Positions 8,194 to 16,169 are shown, numbered from the stretch's first letter. The stretch: 64,000 nucleotides of DNA from Pseudonocardia autotrophica (GCF_000717175.1 NZ_JNYD01000011.1:62001-126000), one strand, 5' to 3'. Numbers and translations: made by a program. The notes: generated from the letters alone by a model not told the origin.

Positions 8194-8964
8194 CTAGGGC
8201 TCCTCGGGCCAGGGGACGCCGGGGTGGGGCGAGCGTGCCTCCGCCTCGGTCCCGTCGAGCTCCCCGGCGGCGACGGCGCGGGCGAGCGCGGCCACCGCCG
8301 CCAGCTCGCCGTGCTGGGCCCGGGCCTGGGCGGGGGTCATCGGGTGGCCGTGTCCCGGGACGTACGTGCCGGCGTCGAGGGCGAGCAGCGCGGCGACGGC
8401 GTCGGCCCAGGCGAGCGGGTGGGCGTCCTCGTAGTCCGGCGGGGCGCCGGACTCCAGGAGGTCGCCGGCGAACAGCACGTCCGCGTCGGGTACGTGCACG
8501 GCCAGGTCGTGGTCGGTGTGTCCGGGCCCGGGCGCGACCAGCACGACCTCCCGTCCGCCGAGGTCGACCGACGGGGGTGCGGGGTCCGGGGGTACCGGCT
8601 CGGTCGCCTCCAGCGCCGCGGCCGTCGCCTCGTCGCCCTCCTCGCGGTAGTGCACGGCCCAGTGCTCGCGTTGGTCGGCGGCCGTGCGCTCCAGGGCGGC
8701 CCGGCAGCCCGGATGGGCGAGTACGGGGGCGGGCAGGAACGCGGCCGTGCCGAAGCAGTGGTCGAAGTGGGCGTGGGTCAGCACGACGGTCAGCGGCAGC
8801 GCGGTCACCGCACGCACTGCGGCGGCGAGCTCGGCGCCCTGCTCCCGGTCGCCCCGGGTGTCGATCACCAGCGCGCGCTCGGCGCCGAGGACCAGCCCGG
8901 TGGTGAGGTCGAGCTCGGCGTGCCGGCGGGCCAGCACGCCGTCCCCCACCTCGATCCAGGTCAC
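8194..8964 (-). CDS. MBL-fold metallo-hydrolase
   Basis: 256 aa from a GTG that overlaps the mobA stop (GTGA). The zinc-binding signature THAHFDHCFG (HxHxDH) is intact, followed by the third histidine in APGPGHTDHDLAVH, an Asp in FAGDLLESG, and the C-terminal YVPGHGHP. This is the glyoxalase II/beta-lactamase-fold hydrolase pattern, probably binding two zincs. Length and the absence of an export signal suggest a cytosolic hydrolase of thioesters, lactones or phosphoesters; the substrate is not evident. Translational coupling with mobA suggests co-expression rather than a shared pathway. The frame remains open upstream through mobA, but that extension is only the other frame of mobA. Confidence 0.87.
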   Translation of the reverse strand: MTWIEVGDGVLARRHAELDLTTGLVLGAERALVIDTRGDREQGAELAAAVRAVTALPLTVVLTHAHFDHCFGTAAFLPAPVLAHPGCRAALERTAADQREHWAVHYREEGDEATAAALEATEPVPPDPAPPSVDLGGREVVLVAPGPGHTDHDLAVHVPDADVLFAGDLLESGAPPDYEDAHPLAWADAVAALLALDAGTYVPGHGHPMTPAQARAQHGELAAVAALARAVAAGELDGTEAEARSPHPGVPWPEEP

Positions 8965-9578
8965 CGCCCCTGGGCCCTCGCCGAGGCGTACTCCTCGGGC
9001 GTGTTGACGTTCACGAGGGCGCGCAGCTCGGGGTCGTGCTCGCGCAGCGCGGGGTCGGCCAGCAGCTCCGCCTCGTCCGCGCGATACACGTCGACGGCCG
9101 CGAACAGGTCCGGCGGCCGGCTGCGGCCCTCCGCGATCAGCGCCGCGACGACGGGCGCGAGCGCGGTCCGGTACGCCGCGGCGAGCGGCTGGTGGTGCCC
9201 GTGCGCGACCGGCAGCAGGACGGCGTGCTCCCCGAGCAGGTCCAGCACCCGCCGGACGTAGGCCTCGTGCAGGAAGGGCAGGTCGACCGAGGCCACGAAG
9301 GCGGTCTCCGCCCGGGTCACTACGGCTGCGAGCCCGACGGCGATCCCCTGCAGCGGCCCGCGGCCCTCGACCGGGTCCTCGGCCGTCTCGACGCCGTCCG
9401 GCAGCGGGGGCAGCTCCTGGCCGGGCGCCCGCACCACGACCACCGGCCCGTCGACGGCCGCGCCCACGACCCCGCACACGCGGTCCAGCAGCGTGGTCCC
9501 GTCCCAGTCGAGCCACGCCTTCGACCGGCCCATCCGGGACGAGCGCCCGCCGGCCAGCACGATCCCCGCCGCAGCCAC
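8961..9578 (-). CDS. mobA: Molybdenum cofactor guanylyltransferase
   Basis: 205 aa from the GTG chosen so that the nucleotide-binding motif sits at the N terminus (AAAGIVLAGGRSSRMGRSK), as in all MobA proteins. A longer in-frame ATG would add 33 atypical residues and run into the divergent gene. Other MobA features are the Asp-containing ASVDLPFLHEAYVRRVL (metal site), GPLQGIAVGL and the C-terminal NVNTPEEYASA. The enzyme attaches GMP to molybdopterin, or, if closer to MocA, CMP. It is the promoter-proximal gene of the minus-strand run reaching to 1166. No molybdoenzyme gene is visible nearby. Confidence 0.88.
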   Translation of the reverse strand: MAAAGIVLAGGRSSRMGRSKAWLDWDGTTLLDRVCGVVGAAVDGPVVVVRAPGQELPPLPDGVETAEDPVEGRGPLQGIAVGLAAVVTRAETAFVASVDLPFLHEAYVRRVLDLLGEHAVLLPVAHGHHQPLAAAYRTALAPVVAALIAEGRSRPPDLFAAVDVYRADEAELLADPALREHDPELRALVNVNTPEEYASARAQGR

Positions 9579-9666
9579 GGGCCGGACCCTACCGCCGGTC
9601 CGGGCCGCCACCGCTTTACCTCCGACGTCGTCGACCGTCGGCGCCGCGGGCAGCAGGCTCACAGCC

Positions 9667-10023
9667 ATGACGGACATCGTTGACCGCTACCTGACCGCCT
9701 GGAACACGACCGACGCCGACGCCCGCGCGACGGCCGTCGCCGAGGTGTTCACCGAGGACGCCCGCTACGTCGACCCGCTCGCCGACGTCACCGGGCACGA
9801 GGCCATCACCGCGCTGATCGGCGGCGTGCACACCCAATTCCCCGGCTTCGTGTTCGGGCCGGTGGGGGAGGCCGACGCGCACCACGACGTCGTCCGGTTC
9901 CGGTGGGGGCTGGGCCCCGACGGCGCGGGCGAGCCGCCGGTGATCGGCGCCGACGCCGTCACCCTCGCCCCCGACGGCCGGATCGCCCTGGTGGTGGGCT
10001 TCCTCGACAAGGTCCCCGCCTGA
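9667..10023 (+). CDS. NTF2-like (SnoaL-type) small protein
   Basis: 118 aa cone-shaped NTF2-like fold: N-terminal helix (VDRYLTAWNTTDADARATAVAEVF), then TEDARYVDPLADVTG, VHTQFPGFVFG and paired strands ending in a short tail. Members act as polyketide cyclases, isomerases or ligand-binding proteins, and many in actinobacteria are of unknown function. The ATG is 88 bp from the divergent mobA start, so the two genes probably share a bidirectional promoter region. No specific catalytic Asp/His pair can be assigned with confidence. Confidence 0.8.
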   Translation: MTDIVDRYLTAWNTTDADARATAVAEVFTEDARYVDPLADVTGHEAITALIGGVHTQFPGFVFGPVGEADAHHDVVRFRWGLGPDGAGEPPVIGADAVTLAPDGRIALVVGFLDKVPA

Positions 10024-10030
10024 CCGGGAC

Positions 10031-10130
10031 CGCGAGTCGGGAGTTCCGGCAGCGCGAGTCGGGAGTTCCGGCAGCGCGAGTCGGGAGTTCCGGCAGCGCG
10101 AGTCGGGAGTTCTTGCAGCGCGAGTCGGTG
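10031..10130. repeat. 22-bp tandem repeat, four units plus a partial
   Basis: The unit CGCGAGTCGGGAGTTCCGGC (plus AG) repeats exactly at 10031, 10053 and 10075. A fourth unit at 10097 has TT in place of CC after GGAGTT, and a partial fifth unit runs from 10119 to the stop of the convergent gene. There are no spacers of distinct sequence, so this is not a CRISPR. It fills the whole gap between two convergent genes and may terminate transcription or be a neutral minisatellite. Confidence 0.9.
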
Positions 10131-10811
10131 TCAGACCGCCACCCGCATGACCCGGCCCCGGGCGCCCTCCTCGCCGCCGAGGACGTCGGCCGTACCGGCG
10201 GCCCAGCGGGCGGCCGACCAGGTGGCCGCGAGGGCGTCGAGACAGTCGTCGAGGCGGGCGCCCTCGGGGAGGTCGGCCAGCGCCCGGGCCGGGTCCACCC
10301 AGCGGGTCAGCGCCGCGATGCGCTGGCCCGCCCCCCGGGCCGTCTTCTTCGACGCGAACTCCGTCCCGGGCGCCAGCCCGCGGACGGCCAGCTCGGGGTG
10401 CACCTCGATCACGTTGTCCGGCAACGGGTGCACGGCGTCCCAGGACAGGATCTGCCGGCGGATGTTGTAGGTCTGGATGCTGATGCCGCGCCCGGTCATC
10501 TCCCGCGCGCGACGCACGGCCGCCTCGTGCGTCGGCTCGAGCAGCACCTCCCGCGGCGGGGCCGGGAACACCGAGGACCGCGCGCGGCCGAGCCGGGCGG
10601 CGCACAGCGCGTCGCACGCCCGGGGCGTGCCGTCGACCGGCAGCGCGAGCGGGATGTCGACCCCGACGGCCGCGCAGCCCGCGGTCAGCTCGACCACCTC
10701 GGCGGCGCTCGCGACCACGGCCCAGCGCACGGTCCAGCGGGGTGCGCGCCCGCGGAGCAGCACCACGACCCAGCCCCCGGGCACCCCGTCCACCCCGGCG
10801 ATCCCGCTCAT
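10131..10811 (-). CDS. DUF429 family protein
   Basis: 226 aa. The N terminus GIAGVDGVPGGWVVVLL and the later VGVDIPLALP are typical of DUF429, a family with an RNase H-like fold (acidic residues on the first strands) and predicted nuclease or NTP-dependent activity. SSVFPAPPREVLL, IEVHPELAVRGL and LDDCLDALAATWSA are other family landmarks. No biochemical role is established. Its start codon is only 17 bp from the divergent rpiB GTG, so each promoter must lie inside the other gene or the messages are nearly leaderless. Confidence 0.83.
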   Translation of the reverse strand: MSGIAGVDGVPGGWVVVLLRGRAPRWTVRWAVVASAAEVVELTAGCAAVGVDIPLALPVDGTPRACDALCAARLGRARSSVFPAPPREVLLEPTHEAAVRRAREMTGRGISIQTYNIRRQILSWDAVHPLPDNVIEVHPELAVRGLAPGTEFASKKTARGAGQRIAALTRWVDPARALADLPEGARLDDCLDALAATWSAARWAAGTADVLGGEEGARGRVMRVAV

Positions 10812-10828
10812 GAGGCAGGATTCTCGCC

Positions 10829-11296
10829 GTGCGCGTCTACCTCGGCAGCGACCACGCCGGCTTCGAGCTGAAGGCCCGGCTCTCCGAGCACCTCCAGGGT
10901 GCGGGCCACGACGTCGTCGACGTCGGCGCCCTGACCTACGACCCGGACGACGACTACCCGGCCTTCTGCATCGACACCGCCCGCCGGGTCGCCGGCGACC
11001 CCGGCAGCCTCGGCGTCGTCATCGGCGGCTCGGGCAACGGCGAGCAGATCGCGGCGAACAAGGTGAAGGGCATCCGGGCCGCCCTGGCCTGGAGCACCGA
11101 GACCGCGAAGCTCGCCCGCGAGCACAACGACGCCCAGGTCGTCGGGATCGGGGCCCGCCAGCACAGCGAGGAGGAGGCGCTCGCGATCGTCGACGCCTTC
11201 CTCGCCACCCCGTTCTCGCAGGGCGAGCGGCACCAGCGCCGCATCGACCAGCTCGCCGCGTACGAGCAGACGGGCGCGAGCGCCGAGCAGGCCTGA
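10829..11296 (+). CDS. rpiB: Ribose-5-phosphate isomerase B
   Basis: 155 aa RpiB/LacAB family enzyme interconverting ribulose-5-phosphate and ribose-5-phosphate in the pentose phosphate pathway. The N-terminal YLGSDHAGFELK and the loop GGSGNGEQIAANKVKGIRAALAW are diagnostic. In E. coli RpiB a Cys in this loop is the catalytic base; here it is Ser, as in the mycobacterial type, where a Glu (GNGEQ) takes over. The GTG start is set by the conserved MRVYLGSDH N terminus. The stop overlaps the ATG of the next gene by one base. The rpiB-nei neighbourhood is also present in Mycobacterium tuberculosis. Confidence 0.95.
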   Translation: MRVYLGSDHAGFELKARLSEHLQGAGHDVVDVGALTYDPDDDYPAFCIDTARRVAGDPGSLGVVIGGSGNGEQIAANKVKGIRAALAWSTETAKLAREHNDAQVVGIGARQHSEEEALAIVDAFLATPFSQGERHQRRIDQLAAYEQTGASAEQA

Positions 11297-12102
11297 TGCC
11301 CGAAGGGCACACGCTGCACCGGCTGGCGCGGCGCCACCAGGCGCTGTTCGCGAAGCGGCCGGTGGCGGTGAGCAGCCCGCAGGGCCGGTTCGCCGACTCC
11401 GCCGCGCTGCTCGACGGCCAGGTGATGACCCGCGCCGAGGCGCACGGCAAGCACCTGTTCCACCGCTTCGGCCCGGATCTGGTGGTGCACGTGCACCTCG
11501 GTCTGTACGGGACGTTCGACGACAGCGAGCTGCCCGCGCCGGAGCCGCGCGGCCAGCTGCGCCTGCGGTACGTCGGCGAGACGCACTTCGCCGACCTGCG
11601 CGGTCCCACGGCGTGCGAGCTGCTCACGCGCGCCGAGGTGAGGGCCATCCGCGAGCGGCTCGGTCCGGACCCCCTTCGGCGGGACTTCGACGCGGAACGG
11701 GTGTGGGAGCGGATCTCGCGGTCCGCCTCCCCGCTCGCCACCCTGCTGATGGACCAGAAGGTGCTCGCCGGCGTCGGCAACGTCTACCGCGCCGAGCTGC
11801 TCTTCCGGCACGGGCTGGACCCGCAGATCCCCGGCCGGGCGCTCGACCGCGGCACTTGGGACGCGATGGCCCCGGACCTCGTCGCCCTGATGCGGGACGG
11901 CGTGCGGCGCGGCCGGATCGACACCGTCCGGCCCGAGCACGACCCGCGGCGCAAGGGGCAGGCCGCGCGGAAGGACCGGCACGGCGGCGAGGTGTACGTC
12001 TACCGCCGCGCCGGCATGCCCTGCCTGGTCTGCGGCACCGAGGTCCGCACCTCCACGCACGCCGCCCGCAACCTCTTCTGGTGCCCGACCTGCCAGGCCT
12101 GA
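11296..12102 (+). CDS. nei: Fpg/Nei family DNA glycosylase/AP lyase (Nei1-like), copy 1
   Basis: 268 aa. The processed N terminus begins PEGHT: Pro2 is the Schiff-base nucleophile and Glu3 the general acid. A conserved Lys follows in AEAHGKHLFHRF, then the helix-two-turn-helix region with LATLLMDQKVLAGVGNVYRAELLF. The C-terminal zinc finger has Cys243, Cys246, Cys263 and Cys266 with Arg258 (RNLFWCPTC). These enzymes excise oxidised pyrimidines or purines and nick the abasic site. MPEGHTLHRLARRHQ is very close to mycobacterial Nei1. The ATG overlaps the rpiB stop (TGATG), implying translational coupling. It is homologous along its whole length to the next gene. Confidence 0.93.
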   Translation: MPEGHTLHRLARRHQALFAKRPVAVSSPQGRFADSAALLDGQVMTRAEAHGKHLFHRFGPDLVVHVHLGLYGTFDDSELPAPEPRGQLRLRYVGETHFADLRGPTACELLTRAEVRAIRERLGPDPLRRDFDAERVWERISRSASPLATLLMDQKVLAGVGNVYRAELLFRHGLDPQIPGRALDRGTWDAMAPDLVALMRDGVRRGRIDTVRPEHDPRRKGQAARKDRHGGEVYVYRRAGMPCLVCGTEVRTSTHAARNLFWCPTCQA

Positions 12103-12109
12103 CTCGGCT

Positions 12110-12149
12110 GTGAGTGGCGATAGTCGCTATAGCGACTATCGCCACTCAC
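12110..12149. repeat. 40-bp perfect palindrome between the two nei-type genes
   Basis: The left half reads GTGAGTGGCGATAGTCGCTA and the right half is its exact reverse complement, with no loop bases, giving a perfect 20-bp arm. The left arm also holds the nested inverted motif GCGATAGTCGC. It begins 7 bp after the stop of copy 1 and ends 45 bp before the ATG of copy 2. It could be a terminator, a mobile palindromic unit or an operator. Confidence 0.9.
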
Positions 12150-12194
12150 GGGTTCGACGCGCGGGATCGGGCCGGGCGGGGCAGGGTCGAGGAC

Positions 12195-13004
12195 ATGCCC
12201 GAAGGCCACACCGTGCACCGCATGGCGCGGTTGCAGCAGCGACGGTTCGGTGGGGCGCCGGTCGCGGTGGGCAGCCCGCAGGGCCGCTTCGCCGCCGACG
12301 CCGAGCTCGTCGACGGGCGGGTCCTCGAGTCCACGGACGCCCACGGCAAGCACCTGTTCCAGCACTACGGCCCCGACCTCGTCGTGCACGTCCACCTCGG
12401 GCTGTGGGGCCGCTTCCCGAACCGCCGGGTCCCGGTGCAGCCGCCCCGCGGGCAGATACGGATGCGGATGGTCGGGCGCACCCACTACGCCGACCTCAGC
12501 GGCCCGTCGGCCTGCGAGCTGCTCACGGACGTCGAGGTCAAGGCGCTGCGCTCCCGGCTCGGGGCCGACCCGCTGCGTACGGACGTCGATCCCGACGAGG
12601 CCTGGGCCCGCGTCTCCCGCTCCCGCGCCCCGCTGGCCACCCTGCTGATGGACCAGAGCGTGATCGCCGGCGTCGGCAACGTCTTCCGCGCCGAGGCGCT
12701 CTTCCGCTGCCGCCTCCCACCGCAGCTGCCCGGCCGCGAGCTGGGCCGGGAGCGGTGGGAGGAGCTGTGGGCGGACCTCACCGCGATGCTGCGCGACGGC
12801 GAGCGGCGCGGCCGGATCGAGACCCTGCGGCCCGAGCACGACCCGGCCCTGCTGGCCCCGCCCGATCGCGGTTCGGTGTGCGCGAGCGTCGTCTACACCT
12901 ACCGTCGCGGCGGGCAGCCCTGCCTGGTCTGCGGCACACCGATCGCCCGCGCCACCCACCTGGCCCGGAACCTCTTCTGGTGCCCGACCTGCCAGGCGGG
13001 CTGA
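12195..13004 (+). CDS. Fpg/Nei family DNA glycosylase/AP lyase (Nei1-like), copy 2
   Basis: 269 aa, start set by MPEGHTVHRMAR; an upstream in-frame ATG at 12114 would bury the catalytic Pro2 and lies inside the palindrome. All key parts match copy 1: Pro2-Glu3, Lys in DAHGKHLFQHY, LATLLMDQSVIAGVGNVFRAE, and a zinc finger with Cys243/246/263/266 and Arg258. The two proteins are alike along their whole length, so this is a tandem duplication that has since diverged; both look active. A differing loop before the finger (copy 1 RKGQAARKDRHGGEVY, here LAPPDRGSVCASVVY) could alter lesion preference. Its stop lies 1 bp from that of the convergent methyltransferase gene. Confidence 0.92.
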   Translation: MPEGHTVHRMARLQQRRFGGAPVAVGSPQGRFAADAELVDGRVLESTDAHGKHLFQHYGPDLVVHVHLGLWGRFPNRRVPVQPPRGQIRMRMVGRTHYADLSGPSACELLTDVEVKALRSRLGADPLRTDVDPDEAWARVSRSRAPLATLLMDQSVIAGVGNVFRAEALFRCRLPPQLPGRELGRERWEELWADLTAMLRDGERRGRIETLRPEHDPALLAPPDRGSVCASVVYTYRRGGQPCLVCGTPIARATHLARNLFWCPTCQAG

Positions 13005-13005
13005 G

Positions 13006-14058
13006 TCAGATCGGGGTCGCCTCGAGCACGACCAGGCCGACCGGGGACGGAGTCGGCACGATCCGGCGCAGCGCGAACCCGGCCGAGGCGAAGAGCTCGC
13101 CGAACTCCCGCGCGGTCCGTTCGCACCCGGTGGCGAGGAGCAGCATCGTCGCGTCCATGCGGATCACCGCCGGCCCGTCCGCGGCCCGCTCCGGCAGCAT
13201 CGCGTCGACCACCAGCAGCGTCGCGTCCGGCCCCATCGCCTCCCGGCAGCGGGACAGGAGGCGGCGCGCGTCGGCGTCGTCCCAGTCGTGGAGGGTCCGG
13301 GAGAGCAGGTAGGCGTCGCCGCCCGCCGGGACACCGGTGAAGAAGTCGCCCGCGACGACCTCGGTGCCCTCGGGCACGTCGGCGTCGGTCACCACCTCGG
13401 GCCGGTCGAACAGCACGCCCGACAGCGCGGGCGTGGCGGCGAGGACGGCGGACAGCAGCACCCCGGTGCTGCCGCCGACGTCGACCAGCCTGCGGAACCG
13501 GCCGAAGTCGTAGGCGGCGACGACGTCGGCCGCCTCGCGGGCCGACCGGTCCTGCTGCGAGGCCTGGAACGCGGCCAGCTCGGCCGGGCGGGCCGCGATG
13601 TGGTCGAAGAACGGCTTCCCCCGGGCCCGCTCGAAGGCCACCGCGCCGTCACGGACCGCGTCGGGCAGCGCCGGTGCGGCGGTCGCGTACAGGCCGCCGC
13701 GGGCGCGGACCGCGCCGCGCAGCGAGCCCGGGACGTCGGACCGCAGCAGCCGCCCGCTGGGGGTCAGCGAGAACGTCCCGTCGGGGAACTCCGCGAGCAC
13801 GCCCTCCGCGACCAGCAGCCGCAGCACCCGGCGCAGCGGCCCGGGCCGGGCGCCGACCTCGGCGGCCAGCTGCGTGGCGTCGCAGGCGCCTCGGGCCAGG
13901 ACGTCGGCCACCCCGAACTCCGCCGCGACATGCAGCGCGGCGGTGACGAGGTAGCCGTCCGCCAGGCGGGAGAGTCGGGCGGCCGGGTCGACCACCGGGG
14001 CCGGTGCCGTGCCGTCGGTCGTGCTCTGGGTCGTGCTCGCTGTCGTCGGGGCGACCAT
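13006..14058 (-). CDS. SAM-dependent O-methyltransferase (plant/polyketide OMT family)
   Basis: 350 aa from an ATG preceded by CAGGAGG; an upstream ATG adding 12 residues has no comparable ribosome site. The N-terminal dimerisation/winged-helix domain (LADGYLVTAALHVAAEFGVADVLARG, VLRLLVAEGVLAE) precedes a Rossmann methyltransferase domain with the SAM loop VDVGGSTGVLL, an acidic residue after GVLFDRPEVV, and LSRTLHDWDDADARRLLSRC containing the His/Asp typical of O-methyltransferases. Enzymes like this methylate phenolic or polyketide hydroxyls, but no biosynthetic cluster surrounds it, so the acceptor is unknown. Confidence 0.88.
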   Translation of the reverse strand: MVAPTTASTTQSTTDGTAPAPVVDPAARLSRLADGYLVTAALHVAAEFGVADVLARGACDATQLAAEVGARPGPLRRVLRLLVAEGVLAEFPDGTFSLTPSGRLLRSDVPGSLRGAVRARGGLYATAAPALPDAVRDGAVAFERARGKPFFDHIAARPAELAAFQASQQDRSAREAADVVAAYDFGRFRRLVDVGGSTGVLLSAVLAATPALSGVLFDRPEVVTDADVPEGTEVVAGDFFTGVPAGGDAYLLSRTLHDWDDADARRLLSRCREAMGPDATLLVVDAMLPERAADGPAVIRMDATMLLLATGCERTAREFGELFASAGFALRRIVPTPSPVGLVVLEATPI

Positions 14059-14135
14059 CTGGACCTCCTGTCGTCGACACGCAGGAGAGGGCACGGCGGG
14101 CGCGGGAGATACGGGAGAAGGACCCGGAAATGCAC

Positions 14136-14168
14136 GACCGGCCCGGGACGTAGCGCTCCGGGCCGGTC
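14136..14168 (-). terminator. Strong hairpin, probable terminator
   Basis: Arms GACCGGCCCGG and CCGGGCCGGTC (11 perfect pairs) flank an 11-nt loop. It lies downstream of the minus-strand membrane-protein gene that stops at 14229. There is no T-tract, as is usual in actinobacteria. Confidence 0.6.
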
Positions 14169-14228
14169 AGTGTCGCAGGGCCGGTCGAGCCGGCCGACGT
14201 CGTCGTTGACAGGGAGTTACCCCGGTGG

Positions 14229-15011
14229 TCAGAAGTCGAAACCTCCGCCGCCGAAGTCCCCGCCGAAGTCGCCGCCCATGTCCCCGCCGAAGTCGCCCCC
14301 GGCGTCGCCGCCCACGTCGCCCCCCATGTCGCCGCCGGCGTCGCCGGAGCCGTCACCGCCCGCGGCCATGTCAGCGGCCATCGCGTCGGAGTAGCCGTCG
14401 GCGTAGGCGCTACCGGCCATGCCGGAGAACATCGCGCTGAACAGCAGGGCCGAGCCGACTCCCCAGGCACCGGCGACCAGCGCCGGCTTCCACCAGGGCT
14501 GGCTGTACCAGCCGGCGGGCACCGGCCGGCCCGCGACGTTGCCGCCGGGGTAGTAGTGCGCGTTGCGCTCCGAGGGGTTCGGCGAGGCGCTGTAGTGCTG
14601 GCCCTCGACGTCGACCTCGCGCTCCTCGGTCACCGCGCCCGCGCGCGCCTGGCCGGGCAGCGGCGGCAGCTCGGGACCGGGGTCGAGGTCCATCGCGGTG
14701 CGCGCCGCGCGGACGTAGTAGAGGCCCTCGTAGGCGGTCTCGGTGACGCCCCGGGCCTGGGCGGGTGTGCGGGCCTGGTCGAGCTGGGAGCCGGCCGCGT
14801 TGTAGCGCTCGGACGCGTCGGCGAGGGCCTGCTTGGCCGCCTCGTTGGTGCCGACGAGATTGAGCACCTGGCCGCCGAGGCGCTCGACCCAGCGGCGCGC
14901 GTCGGCCTTGGCGTCCTCGAGCTCGCGGGCCTGGCCGGCGTTCCGGTTGCGGACCAGCCAGACGACGCCCGCCACCACGGCGAGCAGCAGGACGATGGTC
15001 ACGAGGTCCAC
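14229..15011 (-). CDS. Membrane-anchored protein with Gly/Asp-rich C-terminal tail
   Basis: 260 aa from a GTG with AAGGAG seven bases upstream; the frame is open further but that part is out-of-gene sequence. An N-terminal membrane segment (LVTIVLLLAVVAGVVWLV) is followed by a charged helical region (ELEDAKADARRWVERLGGQV) and a predicted four-helix part with TPAQARGVTETAYEGLYYVRAARTAMDLD. A second hydrophobic stretch (PALVAGAWGVGSALLFSAMF) precedes a tail of repeated GGDxGG/GGDFGG units ending GGGGFDF. Similar actinobacterial proteins are annotated only as hypothetical or DUF1542-type. Tail repeats could bind cations or be surface exposed (inference). It is divergent from the HAD gene. Confidence 0.75.
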   Translation of the reverse strand: MDLVTIVLLLAVVAGVVWLVRNRNAGQARELEDAKADARRWVERLGGQVLNLVGTNEAAKQALADASERYNAAGSQLDQARTPAQARGVTETAYEGLYYVRAARTAMDLDPGPELPPLPGQARAGAVTEEREVDVEGQHYSASPNPSERNAHYYPGGNVAGRPVPAGWYSQPWWKPALVAGAWGVGSALLFSAMFSGMAGSAYADGYSDAMAADMAAGGDGSGDAGGDMGGDVGGDAGGDFGGDMGGDFGGDFGGGGFDF

Positions 15012-15090
15012 GGATTCTCCTTGTAGGCGGGTTGTGCACACCGACAACGGACAGACCGGCACGAACGTTCCCGCGACTAGGCTCGTGCCC

Positions 15091-15870
15091 GTGGCGGACA
15101 GCAAACCGGTCGAGGCCTGGATGACCGACATGGACGGCGTGCTCGTCCATGAGGGGAGCATCATCCCCGGTGCGGACGCGTTCGTGAACCGCCTCCGCGA
15201 GACGGGCACCCCGTTCCTGGTCCTCACCAACAACTCGATCTACACGCCGCGGGATCTGCAGTTCCGGCTGCGCAACACGGGGATCGAGGTGCCGGTCGAG
15301 TCCATCTGGACCTCCGCGCTGGCCACGGCGGCGTTCCTCGACAACCAGCGGCCCGGCGGGTCGGCGTACGTGGTCGGCGAGGCCGGCCTGACCACCGCCC
15401 TGCACGAGATCGGGTACGTGCTCACCGAGTCGGACCCGGACTACGTGGTGCTGGGCGAGACGCGGACCTACAGCTTCGAGGCGGTGACGACGGCGATCCG
15501 GCTCGTCGAGCGCGGTGCCCGGTTCGTGGCGACCAACCCCGACCCGACCGGGCCGTCGAACGAGGGGAGCCTGCCCGCCACGGGCTCGGTCGCGGCGCTG
15601 ATCACCCGCGCCACCGGCGTCGACCCCTACTTCGTGGGCAAGCCGAACCCGCTGATGATGCGCGCGGCGCTGAACCGGCTCGAGGCGCACTCCGAGACCA
15701 CCGTCATGATCGGCGACCGGATGGACACGGACGTGGTGGCCGGCATGGAGGCCGGGATGCGGACGGTGCTCGTGCTGTCCGGGATCATGCGGGCGGCGGC
15801 CGTCGACCGCTATCCGTACCGGCCGACACGCGTCATCGGGTCGATCGCCGAGCTCGTGGACGAGATCTAG
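15091..15870 (+). CDS. HAD-IIA family phosphatase (NagD-like)
   Basis: 259 aa from GTG. Motif I is TDMDGVL (nucleophile Asp13 and general acid Asp15), motif II lies in LTNNS, the motif III Lys in GKPNPLMM and motif IV in IGDRMDTDVVAGMEAGM, with the class IIA cap between motifs II and III. NagD-type enzymes dephosphorylate nucleoside monophosphates or sugar phosphates, and in actinobacteria can act in metabolite repair. An in-frame ATG at 15121 would start inside the catalytic motif and is rejected. It is divergent from the membrane-protein gene 79 bp away. Confidence 0.9.
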   Translation: MADSKPVEAWMTDMDGVLVHEGSIIPGADAFVNRLRETGTPFLVLTNNSIYTPRDLQFRLRNTGIEVPVESIWTSALATAAFLDNQRPGGSAYVVGEAGLTTALHEIGYVLTESDPDYVVLGETRTYSFEAVTTAIRLVERGARFVATNPDPTGPSNEGSLPATGSVAALITRATGVDPYFVGKPNPLMMRAALNRLEAHSETTVMIGDRMDTDVVAGMEAGMRTVLVLSGIMRAAAVDRYPYRPTRVIGSIAELVDEI

Positions 15871-15889
15871 CCGGCCGGGAGACCGGGTG

Positions 15890-15920
15890 GTCCACGCCGG
15901 CGGGCACCACCGGCGTGGAC
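15890..15920 (+). terminator. Hairpin terminator after the HAD gene
   Basis: Arms GTCCACGCCGG and CCGGCGTGGAC (11 pairs, 9-nt loop) begin 20 bp after the HAD stop. The remaining ~250 bases to the cupin gene show no further gene or site I can support. Confidence 0.65.
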
Positions 15921-16169
15921 CGGCGGCCGGTGAGGGAGGGGTTCTCCCGGCCGCTGGGTCGGCGTGCACGCCCGCGCCCGATCGGAAGATCGAACCGGCG
16001 GCGCGCCCCGGGAGATGACTCGGCTGGTTCATCCGCCGCGTTACGCGACGTCACGTGACTGTCGACCCGCGTTCGGACGAGGCCGGGCGCGCCCGCGCGA
16101 TGCGCCCGGACGCGGCTGACCAGCGCGGAGGACCGGCCCGCCGCGGCGGGCCGGAGCGGCGGGCGGCGG

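Noticed and set aside
4979..8197. Plus-strand open frame of over 1000 codons opposite the ligase and tenA genes
   Set aside because: It is the GC-biased mirror of real minus-strand genes; composition is low-complexity Arg/Gly/Val/His and no domain is visible.
10031..10130. Possible CRISPR array
   Set aside because: Units are directly abutting with no spacers, and no cas gene is in the window.
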